A stretch of 64,000 bases of DNA, from NCBI GenBank assembly GCA_902492005.1, contig CABUJV010000008.1, forward strand, positions 1 through 64,000. The letters run 5' to 3'. How positions within the stretch are numbered: position 1 is the stretch's first letter; every line of letters starts with the position of its first letter. Positions 8,811 through 17,748 of the stretch are shown here, one piece after another. Made by a program: the position numbers and the translations under genes. Under the pieces are notes generated by a model. It did not search any database, was not told the DNA's origin, and saw only the letters and a program-made list of their open reading frames with translations. Source of the DNA: an uncultured Eubacteriales bacterium. GTDB taxonomy: Bacteria; Bacillota; Clostridia; Oscillospirales; Oscillospiraceae.

Positions 8811-9736
8811 TACCTTTCCCACAGCCGCTCAGGGTACAGACCCCGGGCCGTCATGTCCGCCAGGGCCGCCGCCACGGTGGGTTTGTCCTCCTGGTAAGTG
8901 ACCCCATACCACTTGTCCCGGCTCCGCAGAACCTTTACCCGGGCCTTGCCCTCGTCGATGAGGGCGCTGACCACCGCGGGGAGATAATACTCCCCCTTCA
9001 GGGGATTCTCCGCCCGGGTCCGCTCCAGAAACGCCGGGAACCGGGCCCAGGCCTCCTCCAGATAGCTCCGGTTGAAGCCCCACAGGTTCATGGACACCAC
9101 CGTGCCCCCCGGCAGGCTAGTCCAGGTGGTCCCGCCGTCCTCGGTGTACCGGATGGCTGCCCCGTCCTTCTCAATGCGGGTGCGCTCGGTGACCCGCTTC
9201 AGGAATCCATCCTGGGTGGTCTCGCACACGCCCCGGGACACCGAGCCGTGCTCGGTGACGGTATTCTCCAGCCGGTAGCCCACCATGGCGTACTCGTAGC
9301 CCTCCGCCCCGTCGGGGTGGGCGGTGAGGTAGTCGTAGATGGCGCGGAAGCCCTCGGGACCGTAGTAGTCGTCGGCGTTCACCACGGCGAAGGGGCCGTC
9401 CACCATGTGCCGGGCCGCCAGAACCGCTTGGGCGGTGCCCCAGGGCCTTACCCGCCCCTCCGGCACCCGCTCTCCCTCCGGCAGGTCCTCCAGCTCCTGG
9501 AAGGCGTATTTGACCTCCATCGCGCCGCCGAGCCGGTCGCCGATGGCGGCGCGGAACTCCGCCTCGTGTTCCCGCTTGATGACGAACACCACCGTGTCGA
9601 AGCCCGCCCGGCGGGCGTCGTAAATCGAATAGTCGATGATGAGCTGGCCGTGGGGACCCACCGGGTCCAGCTGCTTGAGCCCGCCATAGCGGCTCCCCAT
9701 ACCCGCCGCCATGACCACCAAAACCGGTCGTTCCAT
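8810..9736 (-). CDS. sugar-phosphate nucleotidyltransferase family protein
   Basis: A 308-residue protein with an N-terminal nucleotidyltransferase fold: VLVVMAAGMGSRYGGLKQLD is the nucleotide-binding glycine-rich loop (about 5-24), and NADDYYG near 120 supplies the metal-binding Asp of this family. Such enzymes join NTP to a sugar 1-phosphate for cell-wall or capsule precursors; the specificity (UTP-glucose, GDP-mannose or other) cannot be fixed by eye. The C-terminal part lacks obvious hexapeptide repeats. It is a single-gene unit, divergent from fhs and convergent with the ThrE-like gene. Confidence 0.8.
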   Translation of the reverse strand: MERPVLVVMAAGMGSRYGGLKQLDPVGPHGQLIIDYSIYDARRAGFDTVVFVIKREHEAEFRAAIGDRLGGAMEVKYAFQELEDLPEGERVPEGRVRPWGTAQAVLAARHMVDGPFAVVNADDYYGPEGFRAIYDYLTAHPDGAEGYEYAMVGYRLENTVTEHGSVSRGVCETTQDGFLKRVTERTRIEKDGAAIRYTEDGGTTWTSLPGGTVVSMNLWGFNRSYLEEAWARFPAFLERTRAENPLKGEYYLPAVVSALIDEGKARVKVLRSRDKWYGVTYQEDKPTVAAALADMTARGLYPERLWER

Positions 9737-9835
9737 ACCTTTGTTCTCCTTCCCTGCTGCCGCAGATGTGGTTTCTTCTATTCTAATCGGCCAGAGGCAA
9801 AAAGGGAAGAGCTATTTTTCCTGTGTTTTGCCGCG

Positions 9836-9864
9836 TTGACTTCCCATCGGGGGCAGGGTATAAT
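9836..9864 (+). promoter_or_regulatory. sigma-A promoter of the fhs-fchA-folD operon
   Basis: TTGACT at 9836-9841, a 17-bp spacer, and a perfect TATAAT at 9859-9864, one of the strongest promoters in the window. The transcript would start near 9872, about 42 bases before fhs. Confidence 0.85.
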
Positions 9865-9913
9865 TTACCTATCAAACATGGCATTTCGGACGTATATATT
9901 AGGAGGAGAAAGC

Positions 9914-11587
9914 ATGGGGTTCAAAAGCGACATTGAGATCGCGCAGGAGTACCAGATGGAGGACATCCGCTCCATCGCCGCCCGGGCGGGCGTGGACGAG
10001 CCGTATCTGGAGCTCTACGGCAACTACAAGGCCAAGATCGACTCCCGCCTTCTGCGGGAGAATCAGCGGCCCGACGGCAAGCTGGTCCTGGTGACCGCCA
10101 TCAATCCCACCCCGGCCGGCGAGGGCAAGACCACCACCACGGTGGGCCTGGCCGACGGCCTGCGGCGCATCGGGAAAAACGCCCTGGTTGCCCTGCGTGA
10201 GCCCTCTCTGGGCCCCGTGTTCGGCGTCAAGGGCGGGGCTGCCGGCGGCGGCTACGCCCAGGTGGTGCCCATGGAGGACATCAATCTCCACTTCACCGGC
10301 GACTTCCACGCCATCGGTGCCGCCAACAACCTGCTGGCCGCCCTGCTGGACAACCACATCCAGCAGGGTAACGCCCTGGGCATCGACGTAAAAAAGATCA
10401 CCTGGAGGCGCTGCGTGGATATGAACGACCGGCAGCTGCGCAATGTGGTGGACGGTCTGGGCGGGCGGATGAACGGCGTGCCCCGGGAGGACGGCTTCGA
10501 CATCACCGTGGCCAGCGAGATCATGGCCGTGCTCTGCCTGGCCTCCGACCTGATGGACCTGAAGGCGCGGCTGGGCCGGATGGTGGTGGCCTACACCTAT
10601 GACGGCAAGCCGGTGACTGCCGCCGACCTGAAGGCCCAGGGCGCCATGGCCGCCCTGCTCAAAGACGCCATGAAGCCCAATCTGGTCCAGACGCTGGAGG
10701 GAACCCCCGCCTTCATCCACGGCGGCCCCTTCGCCAACATCGCCCACGGCTGCAACAGCGTCATCGCCACCCGCATGGCCCTGCGCCTGGGGGACTACGC
10801 CATCACGGAGGCCGGCTTCGGCGCCGACCTGGGGGCGGAAAAATTCCTGGACATTAAGTGCCGCCTAGCTGGGCTCACCCCCTCCGCCGTGGTGGTGGTG
10901 GCCACGGTCCGCGCCCTCAAGCACCACGGCGGCGCGGCCAAGGCCGAGCTGAACCAGGAAAACCTGGAGGCCCTGGAAAAAGGCCTGCCCAACCTGCTTC
11001 AGCACGTGGGCAACATCACCAACGTTTTCGGCCTGCCCTGTGTGGTGGCCATCAACCGCTTCCCCACCGACACCGAAGCAGAGCTCAAGCTGGTGGAGAA
11101 CCAGTGCCGGGCACTGGGCGTCAACGTGGCCCTCAGCGAGGTCTGGGGCAAGGGCGGCGAGGGAGGCATGGCTCTGGCCCGGGAGGTGGTCCGGCTGTGT
11201 GAGGAGAAGGGCGACTTCCGATTCTCCTATGACGCCGGCGCCCCCATTGAAGACAAGCTTCACGCCATCGCCACCAGGATCTATCACGCCGACGGAGTGG
11301 ACCTCACCCCCAACGCCCGCAAGCAGATGCAGCAGCTCACCGAGCTGGGCTTCGGCGGCCTGCCCATCTGCATGGCCAAGACCCAGTATTCCTTCTCCGA
11401 CGACCAGAACCTGCTGGGCGCCCCCAAGGGCTTCCGGGTCACCGTGCGCAACCTGAAGGTCTCCGCCGGAGCCGGCTTCCTCGTGGCCCTCACCGGCGAT
11501 ATCATGACCATGCCCGGCCTGCCCAAGGTCCCGGCGGCGGAGAAGATCGATGTGGACGAGAACGGCAAAATCTCCGGACTGTTTTGA
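9914..11587 (+). CDS. fhs: formate--tetrahydrofolate ligase
   Basis: 557 residues, normal for the family. It joins formate to tetrahydrofolate with ATP, giving 10-formyl-THF (first methyl-branch step of the Wood-Ljungdahl pathway, also a source of one-carbon units for purines). The nucleotide loop PTPAGEGKTTTTVGL is near 62-76, and the family motifs FGVKGGAAGGG and NINLHFTGD-like DINLHFTGDFHAI follow. ATG 9914 is preceded by AGGAGGAG. It is first in an operon with fchA and folD, so the cluster can take formate to methylene-THF or run in reverse during glycine or histidine degradation. Confidence 0.97.
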   Translation: MGFKSDIEIAQEYQMEDIRSIAARAGVDEPYLELYGNYKAKIDSRLLRENQRPDGKLVLVTAINPTPAGEGKTTTTVGLADGLRRIGKNALVALREPSLGPVFGVKGGAAGGGYAQVVPMEDINLHFTGDFHAIGAANNLLAALLDNHIQQGNALGIDVKKITWRRCVDMNDRQLRNVVDGLGGRMNGVPREDGFDITVASEIMAVLCLASDLMDLKARLGRMVVAYTYDGKPVTAADLKAQGAMAALLKDAMKPNLVQTLEGTPAFIHGGPFANIAHGCNSVIATRMALRLGDYAITEAGFGADLGAEKFLDIKCRLAGLTPSAVVVVATVRALKHHGGAAKAELNQENLEALEKGLPNLLQHVGNITNVFGLPCVVAINRFPTDTEAELKLVENQCRALGVNVALSEVWGKGGEGGMALAREVVRLCEEKGDFRFSYDAGAPIEDKLHAIATRIYHADGVDLTPNARKQMQQLTELGFGGLPICMAKTQYSFSDDQNLLGAPKGFRVTVRNLKVSAGAGFLVALTGDIMTMPGLPKVPAAEKIDVDENGKISGLF

Positions 11588-11603
11588 GAATAGGAGGCGC
11601 GAT

Positions 11604-12233
11604 ATGGAACTGACCAAGCGCAGCTGCGAGGATTTCCTGGACGTGCTGGCCTCCAAGGAGCCCGTGCCGGGCGGCGGAGGCGCCGCCGCATTGGTGGGCG
11701 CGGTGGGGGTGGCCCTGGGCCATATGGTGGGCGCCCTCACCGTGGGCAAAAAGAAATACGCCGGCGTACAGGAGGACATTCTGGCCCTCAACGCCAGGGC
11801 CGGGGCCCTGCGCGCCCGGCTGGTGGAGCTGGTGGAGGAGGACGCCCGGGCCTTTGAGCCCCTGTCGCGGGCCTACGGACTGCCTGCCTCCACAGAAGAG
11901 GAGAAGGCCCGCAAGGCCGCCGTCATGGCTCAGGCCCTGGACATGGCCTGCGCCGCCCCGCTGACGCTGATGGAGGCGCTGTGTCAGGCCATCGACCTGC
12001 ACCGGGAGTACGCCCAGAAGGGCACCGCCATCGCCATCTCCGACGTGGGAGTGGGGGTGGCCTGCTGCAAGGCGGCCCTCCAGGGGGCCAGCCTCAACGT
12101 ATTCATCAACACCAAGTCCATGGCCGACCGGGCCAAGGCCGAGGCCATCAACGAAAAGGCCCGGGCCATGCTGGACGCCTCCTGCGCGCTGGCCGACGGC
12201 ATCTTTGCCGACGTGGCCGCGCGCTTCCAGTGA
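11604..12233 (+). CDS. fchA: methenyl-THF cyclohydrolase / formimino-THF cyclodeaminase family
   Basis: 209 residues of the FTCD_C (FchA) family: an all-helical fold with the conserved PGGGGAAALVGAVGVALG start (about 19-36) and SDVGVG motif near 149. Family members act as cyclodeaminase on 5-formimino-THF, or as methenyl-THF cyclohydrolase. Lying between fhs and folD, and with folD apparently lacking its cyclohydrolase lysine, the cyclohydrolase role is the more likely one (inferred). It starts 16 bp after fhs behind a TAGGAGGC ribosome site. Confidence 0.92.
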   Translation: MELTKRSCEDFLDVLASKEPVPGGGGAAALVGAVGVALGHMVGALTVGKKKYAGVQEDILALNARAGALRARLVELVEEDARAFEPLSRAYGLPASTEEEKARKAAVMAQALDMACAAPLTLMEALCQAIDLHREYAQKGTAIAISDVGVGVACCKAALQGASLNVFINTKSMADRAKAEAINEKARAMLDASCALADGIFADVAARFQ

Positions 12234-12243
12234 GGTGCGCGCC

Positions 12244-13101
12244 ATGGCGAAAATTCTATCCGGCAAAGAGGTGGTCTCCACCCTGAACGGCCGGCTCCGG
12301 GCCAGGGCCGCGGCCCTGGCGGAGCGGGGCGTCCTCCCCACCCTGGCCATCGTCCGGGTGGGTGAGCGTGAGGACGACCTGTCCTATGAGCGGGGCGCCG
12401 TGAAGCGGTGCGGCACGATCGGTGTGGCGGTACGTCCCTTCGTCCTGCCCGCGGATGTGTGCCAGGACGAGCTGCTGGCCGTCATCCGGCAGATCAACGA
12501 GGACCCCGATATCCACGGCTGCCTGCTGTTCCGTCCCCTGCCCAAACATCTGGACGAGCGGGCGGTGTGCGAGGCGCTGCGGCCCGAAAAGGACGTGGAC
12601 TGCATCACCAGCGGTTCCCTGGCGGCGGTCTTTTCCGGCCAGGGGGCGGGATATCCCCCCTGTACCGCCCAGGCCGTTCTGGAGATCCTGGACCACTTTG
12701 GCTACGAGCTCCGGGGCAAACGGGTCACGGTGGTAGGCCGGAGCCTGGTGGTGGGCAAGCCGGCTGCCATGATGCTGCTGGGCCGCCACGCCACCGTCAC
12801 CATCTGCCACACCCGGACGGCGGACCTGCCCGGCCAGTGCCGTCAGGCGGAAATCCTGGTGGCCGCGGCCGGCAAGGCGGGCGTCATCGGGAGGGAACAC
12901 GTCTCCCCCGGCCAGGTGGTCGTGGACGTGGGCATCAACTGGGACGAGGCGGCGGGCCGCCTGCGGGGAGACGTGGACTTCGAGCAGTCCGAGCCCATCG
13001 TGGCGGCCATCACCCCGGTCCCCGGCGGCGTGGGCGCTGTCACCACTTCGGTGCTGGTGGGTCATGTGGTGGACGCCGCCGCCCGGGCGGCGGGATGGTA
13101 G
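12244..13101 (+). CDS. folD: methylene-THF dehydrogenase (FolD family), cyclohydrolase lysine apparently missing
   Basis: 285 residues, normal length. The N-terminal substrate domain has the 'CLLFRPLPKHLDE' equivalent of the family QLPLP motif, then KDVDCIT. The NAD(P)-binding domain shows VVGRSLVVGKPAAMMLL and a final TPVPGGVGAVTTSVL motif. In known FolD enzymes a lysine four residues after the conserved Tyr (Y-x-x-x-K) drives the cyclohydrolase reaction. Here the stretch is SYERGAVKRCG, with Ala at that position if aligned on the KxC segment that follows. Dehydrogenase activity should remain. It starts 8 bp after the fchA stop. Confidence 0.93.
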   Translation: MAKILSGKEVVSTLNGRLRARAAALAERGVLPTLAIVRVGEREDDLSYERGAVKRCGTIGVAVRPFVLPADVCQDELLAVIRQINEDPDIHGCLLFRPLPKHLDERAVCEALRPEKDVDCITSGSLAAVFSGQGAGYPPCTAQAVLEILDHFGYELRGKRVTVVGRSLVVGKPAAMMLLGRHATVTICHTRTADLPGQCRQAEILVAAAGKAGVIGREHVSPGQVVVDVGINWDEAAGRLRGDVDFEQSEPIVAAITPVPGGVGAVTTSVLVGHVVDAAARAAGW

Positions 13102-13118
13102 CTGGATTTATACCGTGA

Positions 13119-13158
13119 GGGAGCCATCGGGCGCTCAGGCGTCCGACGGCTCCCCTGT
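13119..13158 (+). terminator. terminator after folD
   Basis: A GGGAGCCATCGG / CCGACGGCTCCC stem (12 positions, one mismatch) with a 12-base loop, followed by CTGTTTCTT. Confidence 0.65.
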
Positions 13159-13338
13159 TTCTTGTGAAAGATACATTTCGTCCGCCTATTAGATCATTTT
13201 ATTCTGAAAGTCAATCGAATCATTTGTTCTGGGTTATCCTGCATTTGAGGTGGTGGAAGTACCACACTTTCCCCTGTTTGTCAAGTCCTGATTGCCGATT
13301 TTACACAAATTTTATTGGTGCTACCTCCCGCCCGGCTC

Positions 13339-13367
13339 TTGCTTTTCTCAGGGACGGGCGGTACAAT
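13339..13367 (+). promoter_or_regulatory. sigma-A promoter of the 5'-nucleotidase gene
   Basis: TTGCTT at 13339-13344, 17-bp spacer, TACAAT at 13362-13367. Confidence 0.7.
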
Positions 13368-13412
13368 GAAACTATTCCCGGGCAAATTAAGAAAACGATA
13401 GGAGAGGAAACG

Positions 13413-15590
13413 ATGAAGCAAAAACGTCTGTCCCAGTCCCTGCTGGCTGTCCTGATGGCTGTGGCTCTGCTGGTCTCCCTCATTCCGGCGGCCCTGGCCG
13501 CCGAGGGCGGCAAGCACATTACCATTTTGGGCACCTCGGATATGCACGGCAACATTTGGGGCTACAGCTATGAGGACAACAAGGAGAGCGCCAATAACGG
13601 CATGGCCCGCCTCTACACCTACATCCAGCAGGTGCGCGCCGAGAATCCCAACACCATTCTCATCGACGCGGGCGACGATATCCAGGGCACCATCATGACC
13701 GACGACATCTACAACAAGACCCCGGACGAGGCCCACCCCGTCATCGCCGCCATGAATTACATGGGCTACGACGCCATGACGCTGGGCAACCACGAGTTCA
13801 ACTGGGGCATCCCCACCATGCAGAAAATCGTCGGCCAGGCCGAGTTTCCCGTGCTGGCCGCCAATGTGAAGGGGACCGACGGCAAGCTGGTCACCGGCGC
13901 GGGCTGGACTATCGTGGAGAAGGACGGCGTGAAGGTGGCCGTCATCGGCGTGGTCACCCCCGACGTGCCCATCTGGGACGGCGGCAAGGAAGGCATCGAC
14001 GCCTGCACCTATGAGGCCGCCAGCGCCGCCGTGAAGGCCGCCATCGCGGAGATCGGCACACAGGCCGACCTCATCGTGGTCTCCGCCCACATGGGCCTGT
14101 ACGCCGAGTTCGACGAAGAGAACGGCTCCGATTCCGCCCAGAAGATCCTGGACGACAACCCGGAGATCGACGTGCTCCAGGTCGCCCACAACCATGTGGT
14201 GGTCAACGAGAAGCAGGGCAACCTGGTCATCGGCGGCGTGCGCAACGGCGGCCGCGACATCGCCCGCTTCGATCTGACGCTGGACGCCGACAACAACATC
14301 GTGGACAGCACCGTGGAGATCGTGGACATGACCGACGTCGCCCCCAGCCAGGAGATCCGCTCCATCGCCCTGGTGGCCGAGGCCCACCAGAAGACCATCG
14401 ACTTCATCAACGGCGGCGGCTCCGGCGAGGAGGGTCAGAGCGGCGCCGCCCTGGGCGTCACCACCGCCAAATTCCAGCCTGAAAACGAGATCGCCGGCCT
14501 GCCCGAGGGCAAGCTCCGCGACACCGCCGTCATGGACCTCATCAACCAGATCCAACTGGAGAACTCCGGCGCCGACGTCTCCGCCGCCGCTCTGTTCAAG
14601 GACACCAGCGACCTGCCCGCCGGCGACATCAACTACGGCAACATCTTTGACATCTACAAGTTCGACAACACCCTCTACCGGGTCACCGTCACCGGCAAGG
14701 AGCTGAAGGCCTACATGGAGTGGGCCGCCGCGTGCTACAACCAGTGGGTCCCCGGCGACATCAACATCAGCTTTGACCCCGAGTACCCCGGCTACCTCTA
14801 CGATATGTTCGCCGGTGTGGACTATGAGATCGACCTGAGTCAGCCCAAGGGCGCACGCATCAAAAACGTGATGTTCAAGGGCAAGCCTCTCACCGACGAG
14901 CAGACCCTCACCCTGGCGGTGAACAACTACCGCTACTCTTCCGCCCTCAAGTCCCAGGGGCTTGTGGAGGGCAAGAAGGAGTGGGAGTCCTCCAACTCCA
15001 TCCGCGACATGATCGTGGCCTACTTTGCCGAGCACTCCCCCGTGGCCCCCGCTGTGGACAACAACTGGAAGATCGTGGGCGTGGACCTGAGCGTGGACGA
15101 TCCCCGCCGCCAGGAGATCATCGACCTGGTGAACGCCGGCCGTTTGGACGCCCCCTATGACAAGAGCTACAACCTGAACGACTATGACGCCATTCTCGCC
15201 TCCGCCAAGCCCGCCGGCAACGTCAGCGTCAACGGCGAGGTGGTGGGCTCCGCCTTTACCTATCAGATCGAAGGCGGCGCCACCTACTACCGTCTGCGGG
15301 ATGTGGCCTGCGCCCTGAAGGACACTGCCGCCGCCTTCAATGTGGAGTGGAACGGCCAGGTAGTGGTCACCAAGGGCGCGGCGTATACCGTCGAGCCCAT
15401 CGAGAATCCCGCCATGATCCCCGCTGTCACCGAAACTACCCTCTCCGTCTTGGCGGACGGCCAGAGCGTGGAGGTCTCCGCCGCCCTCCTATCTCCCGGC
15501 TACCATTGCGTCACCGCCGAGGGCCTGTCCGCCCTGCTGGGCCTCTCCGTCACCGAGGCTGACGGTATGCTGACCATCATTGCCCAGTAA
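13413..15590 (+). CDS. secreted 5'-nucleotidase / 2',3'-cyclic phosphodiesterase family protein
   Basis: 725 residues with a signal peptide (about 1-28, ending ALAA). The calcineurin-like metallophosphatase domain shows GTSDMHGN (metal site I), DAGDDIQG, and LGNHEFNWG. The usual GHxH motif appears as AHNHVVV. A C-terminal 5_nucleotid_C substrate domain follows (about 340-540), and then a region near 600-725 that resembles the copper-amine-oxidase-like 'stalk' repeat common in secreted clostridial proteins. It releases nucleosides and phosphate from extracellular nucleotides. ATG 13413 follows GGAGAGGAAA. Single-gene unit with its own promoter and terminator. Confidence 0.9.
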   Translation: MKQKRLSQSLLAVLMAVALLVSLIPAALAAEGGKHITILGTSDMHGNIWGYSYEDNKESANNGMARLYTYIQQVRAENPNTILIDAGDDIQGTIMTDDIYNKTPDEAHPVIAAMNYMGYDAMTLGNHEFNWGIPTMQKIVGQAEFPVLAANVKGTDGKLVTGAGWTIVEKDGVKVAVIGVVTPDVPIWDGGKEGIDACTYEAASAAVKAAIAEIGTQADLIVVSAHMGLYAEFDEENGSDSAQKILDDNPEIDVLQVAHNHVVVNEKQGNLVIGGVRNGGRDIARFDLTLDADNNIVDSTVEIVDMTDVAPSQEIRSIALVAEAHQKTIDFINGGGSGEEGQSGAALGVTTAKFQPENEIAGLPEGKLRDTAVMDLINQIQLENSGADVSAAALFKDTSDLPAGDINYGNIFDIYKFDNTLYRVTVTGKELKAYMEWAAACYNQWVPGDINISFDPEYPGYLYDMFAGVDYEIDLSQPKGARIKNVMFKGKPLTDEQTLTLAVNNYRYSSALKSQGLVEGKKEWESSNSIRDMIVAYFAEHSPVAPAVDNNWKIVGVDLSVDDPRRQEIIDLVNAGRLDAPYDKSYNLNDYDAILASAKPAGNVSVNGEVVGSAFTYQIEGGATYYRLRDVACALKDTAAAFNVEWNGQVVVTKGAAYTVEPIENPAMIPAVTETTLSVLADGQSVEVSAALLSPGYHCVTAEGLSALLGLSVTEADGMLTIIAQ

Positions 15591-15621
15591 GCACCCGGTC
15601 TATTTGGGCCAATTTGCCTCT

Positions 15622-15665
15622 GAACAGCCACGGTCAGGTTGTATAACCTGACCGTGGCTGTTTCT
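15622..15665 (+). terminator. terminator after the 5'-nucleotidase gene
   Basis: An 18-bp near-perfect stem (AACAGCCACGGTCAGGTT and its complement) around a GTAT loop, ending in TTTCT. Confidence 0.85.
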
Positions 15666-15677
15666 CCCACCGTATGC

Positions 15678-15683
15678 TATACT
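15678..15683 (+). promoter_or_regulatory. extended -10 promoter of the kinase-MATE operon
   Basis: TATACT preceded by TGC gives an extended -10 element; the -35 region falls in the upstream terminator arm and is poor. The ribosome site AAGGAGG follows at 15717. Confidence 0.5.
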
Positions 15684-15730
15684 TTTTCTATCCAAACTGA
15701 ACCATAGGAAGCCATAAGGAGGTCAATCGT

Positions 15731-16330
15731 ATGGCACACACCGTTATCACCGTGGGCCGCGAATACGGCTCCGGCGGACGTCTCATTGCCCAAAAAGCCG
15801 CTGAGGCCCTGGGCATCCCCTTCTTCGACCGCTCCATCATCAACATGGCCGCCGAGGAAACCGGGCTCTCCGCCGATTTTATCCGCCGTACCGAGCAGCA
15901 GAAAACCAGCAGCTTTCTCTACAACCTCTATATGAGCACCCAGAGCCTGCCGGTCAACGACCAGGTCTTTATCGCCCAGTCGGAGGTCATCCGCCGGGTG
16001 GCCGCCGAGGGCCCCTGCATCATCGTGGGCCGCTGTGCCGACTATGTGCTGCGCAGTCAGTCCGGCGTGGACGCCCTGAACCTCTTCATCCACGCCCCCA
16101 TGGAGGCGCGTATCCGGAGGGTCCGGGAGGAGTACAAGGTCCAGGCCCCCGACATGCGGCTCTACATCCTCAAGCAGGACAAGAACCGGGCCGCCTACTA
16201 CGAGCACTTTACCGACGGGCAGTGGGGCAAGGCCCAGAATTACCATCTGGCCGTCAGCAGCAGTCTGGGTCTGGAGACCATTGTCCGCCTCCTGGCCGAT
16301 CTGATGCGGGATCGGGGGCTCGGCGCGTGA
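15731..16330 (+). CDS. cytidylate kinase-like family protein
   Basis: 199 residues. The start VITVGREYGSGGRLIAQ is the P-loop-like motif of the cytidylate-kinase-like family (AAA_26), widespread in gut Clostridia and distinct from the housekeeping Cmk. It includes the GRCADYVL segment near 97 and a LID-type arginine-rich run (RIRRVREEY). The physiological substrate of this family is not established. It overlaps the following MATE gene by 4 bp (GTGA), so the two are co-translated; what they share functionally is unclear. Confidence 0.85.
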   Translation: MAHTVITVGREYGSGGRLIAQKAAEALGIPFFDRSIINMAAEETGLSADFIRRTEQQKTSSFLYNLYMSTQSLPVNDQVFIAQSEVIRRVAAEGPCIIVGRCADYVLRSQSGVDALNLFIHAPMEARIRRVREEYKVQAPDMRLYILKQDKNRAAYYEHFTDGQWGKAQNYHLAVSSSLGLETIVRLLADLMRDRGLGA

Positions 16331-17706
16331 GCACAGAACCCAGTCAGCCTGTGGAAAACAAGATGGGCGTCATGCCCGTGCGTCAGCTTCTCATCACCAT
16401 GTCCCTGCCCATGATGATTTCCATGCTGGTGCAGGCCCTCTACAACGTGGTGGACAGCATGTTCGTCTCCTACATCAGCGAATATGCCCTCACCGCCGTG
16501 GGCCTGGCCTTTCCCGCCCAAAACCTGATGATCTCGGTGGGCGTGGGCACCGGCGTGGGCGTCAACGCTCTGCTGTCCAAAAGCCTAGGAGAGAAAAATT
16601 TTGACGCTGCCAACAAGGCCGCCGTCAACGGCATCTTTCTGGCCTTCTGCTCCTGGGCGGTTTTCGCCCTGCTGGGCGGCTTTTTCTCCCGGACCTTCAT
16701 GATTCTCCAGACCGACGTACCCGAGATCATCGCCTACGGCGACACCTACCTCACCATCATCGCCGTGGCCTCGGCGGGCATGATGTTTCAGATCTGCTTC
16801 GAGCGGCTGCTCCAATCCACCGGGAAGACCATCTACACCATGCTCTCCCAGGGCCTGGGCGCCGTCATCAACCTGATTCTGGACCCTCTTTTTATTTTCG
16901 GCCTCGGGCCCTTCCCCGCCATGGGCATCGCCGGGGCGGCCCTGGCCACCGTCACCGGCCAGTGTGTGGGCGCCCTGCTGGGCCTCCTCTGCAATCTGCG
17001 GCGCAACCCGGAGATCACCCTCTCCTTCCGGGGCTTCCGGCCCCACGGCGTCACCATCCGGAAGATCTATGCCGTGGGCGTGCCCTCCATCATCATGGCC
17101 TCCATCGGCTCGGTGATGACCTTCGGCATGAACAAGATCCTGGGGGCCTTCAACTCCACCGCTGTGGCCGTCTTTTCCGCCTATTTCAAGCTGGAGAGCT
17201 TCATCTTCATGCCGGTGTTCGGCCTCAACAACGGCATCGTGCCCATCATCGCCTACAACTACGGCGCCCGCAAGCCCGACCGCATCCGGGCCGCCGCCAA
17301 GCTGGGCTTCCTCTACGGCGCGGTCATCATGGCCGTGGGCATGCTGCTGTTCTGGCTCATCCCCGGCCCGCTTCTGGGCATCTTCAACGCCTCCGGCTAC
17401 ATGCTGGAGATCGGTATCCCCGCCCTGCGCCTCATCAGCCTCAGCTTTCTGCCCGCCGCCTTCGGCATCGTCACCTCCTCGGTCTGCCAGGCCCTGGGCC
17501 ACGGCGTGCTGAGCCTCATCGTCTCAGTGCTGCGGCAGCTGGTGCTCATCCTGCCCGTCTCCTGGCTGCTGGGCCGCTTCGTCGGCCTCAGTGCCGTGTG
17601 GGCGGCCTTTCCCTTTGCAGAGATCTTCTCGTTCCTGCTCAGTGTGGTGTTTATGGGCTACATGTTCAAAACCGTGGTCCGTCCCTTGGAGCAGCCCGGA
17701 CCCTGA
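16327..17706 (+). CDS. MATE-family multidrug/metabolite efflux transporter
   Basis: 459 residues, about 12 membrane helices, with MATE features: MSLPMMISMLVQALYNVVDS at the first helix and the repeat-like second half with FGLNNGIVPIIAYNYGA. It exports cationic compounds using a Na+ or H+ gradient (family knowledge). The start is GTG 16327, overlapping the kinase-like stop; the in-frame ATG at 16363 is an alternative. It is not closely similar to the second MATE gene at 34760. Confidence 0.9.
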   Translation: MSTEPSQPVENKMGVMPVRQLLITMSLPMMISMLVQALYNVVDSMFVSYISEYALTAVGLAFPAQNLMISVGVGTGVGVNALLSKSLGEKNFDAANKAAVNGIFLAFCSWAVFALLGGFFSRTFMILQTDVPEIIAYGDTYLTIIAVASAGMMFQICFERLLQSTGKTIYTMLSQGLGAVINLILDPLFIFGLGPFPAMGIAGAALATVTGQCVGALLGLLCNLRRNPEITLSFRGFRPHGVTIRKIYAVGVPSIIMASIGSVMTFGMNKILGAFNSTAVAVFSAYFKLESFIFMPVFGLNNGIVPIIAYNYGARKPDRIRAAAKLGFLYGAVIMAVGMLLFWLIPGPLLGIFNASGYMLEIGIPALRLISLSFLPAAFGIVTSSVCQALGHGVLSLIVSVLRQLVLILPVSWLLGRFVGLSAVWAAFPFAEIFSFLLSVVFMGYMFKTVVRPLEQPGP

Positions 17707-17708
17707 CA

Positions 17709-17748
17709 CAAAAAGAGCCCCGCGTCCTCCGACGCGGGACTCTTTTTT
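17709..17748. terminator. bidirectional terminator
   Basis: An AAAAAGAGCCCCGCGTC / GACGCGGGACTCTTTTTT stem with a CTCC loop sits between the rightward MATE gene and the leftward rubrerythrin gene. A-runs and T-runs on both sides allow use in either direction. Confidence 0.85.

Larger units (their letters stand above)
13102..13412 (+). other. folD-nucleotidase intergenic region
   Basis: Apart from a terminator (13119-13158) and a promoter (13339-13367), this stretch has no convincing coding potential. An open frame can be drawn from 13164 through into the nucleotidase, but it has no ribosome site, and the nucleotidase signal peptide begins at 13413. Confidence 0.6.

Noticed and set aside
16222..16326. 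N-terminal extension of the first MATE gene
   Set aside because: It overlaps the cytidylate-kinase-like gene in another frame; GTG 16327 has the GTGA overlap and the family start.
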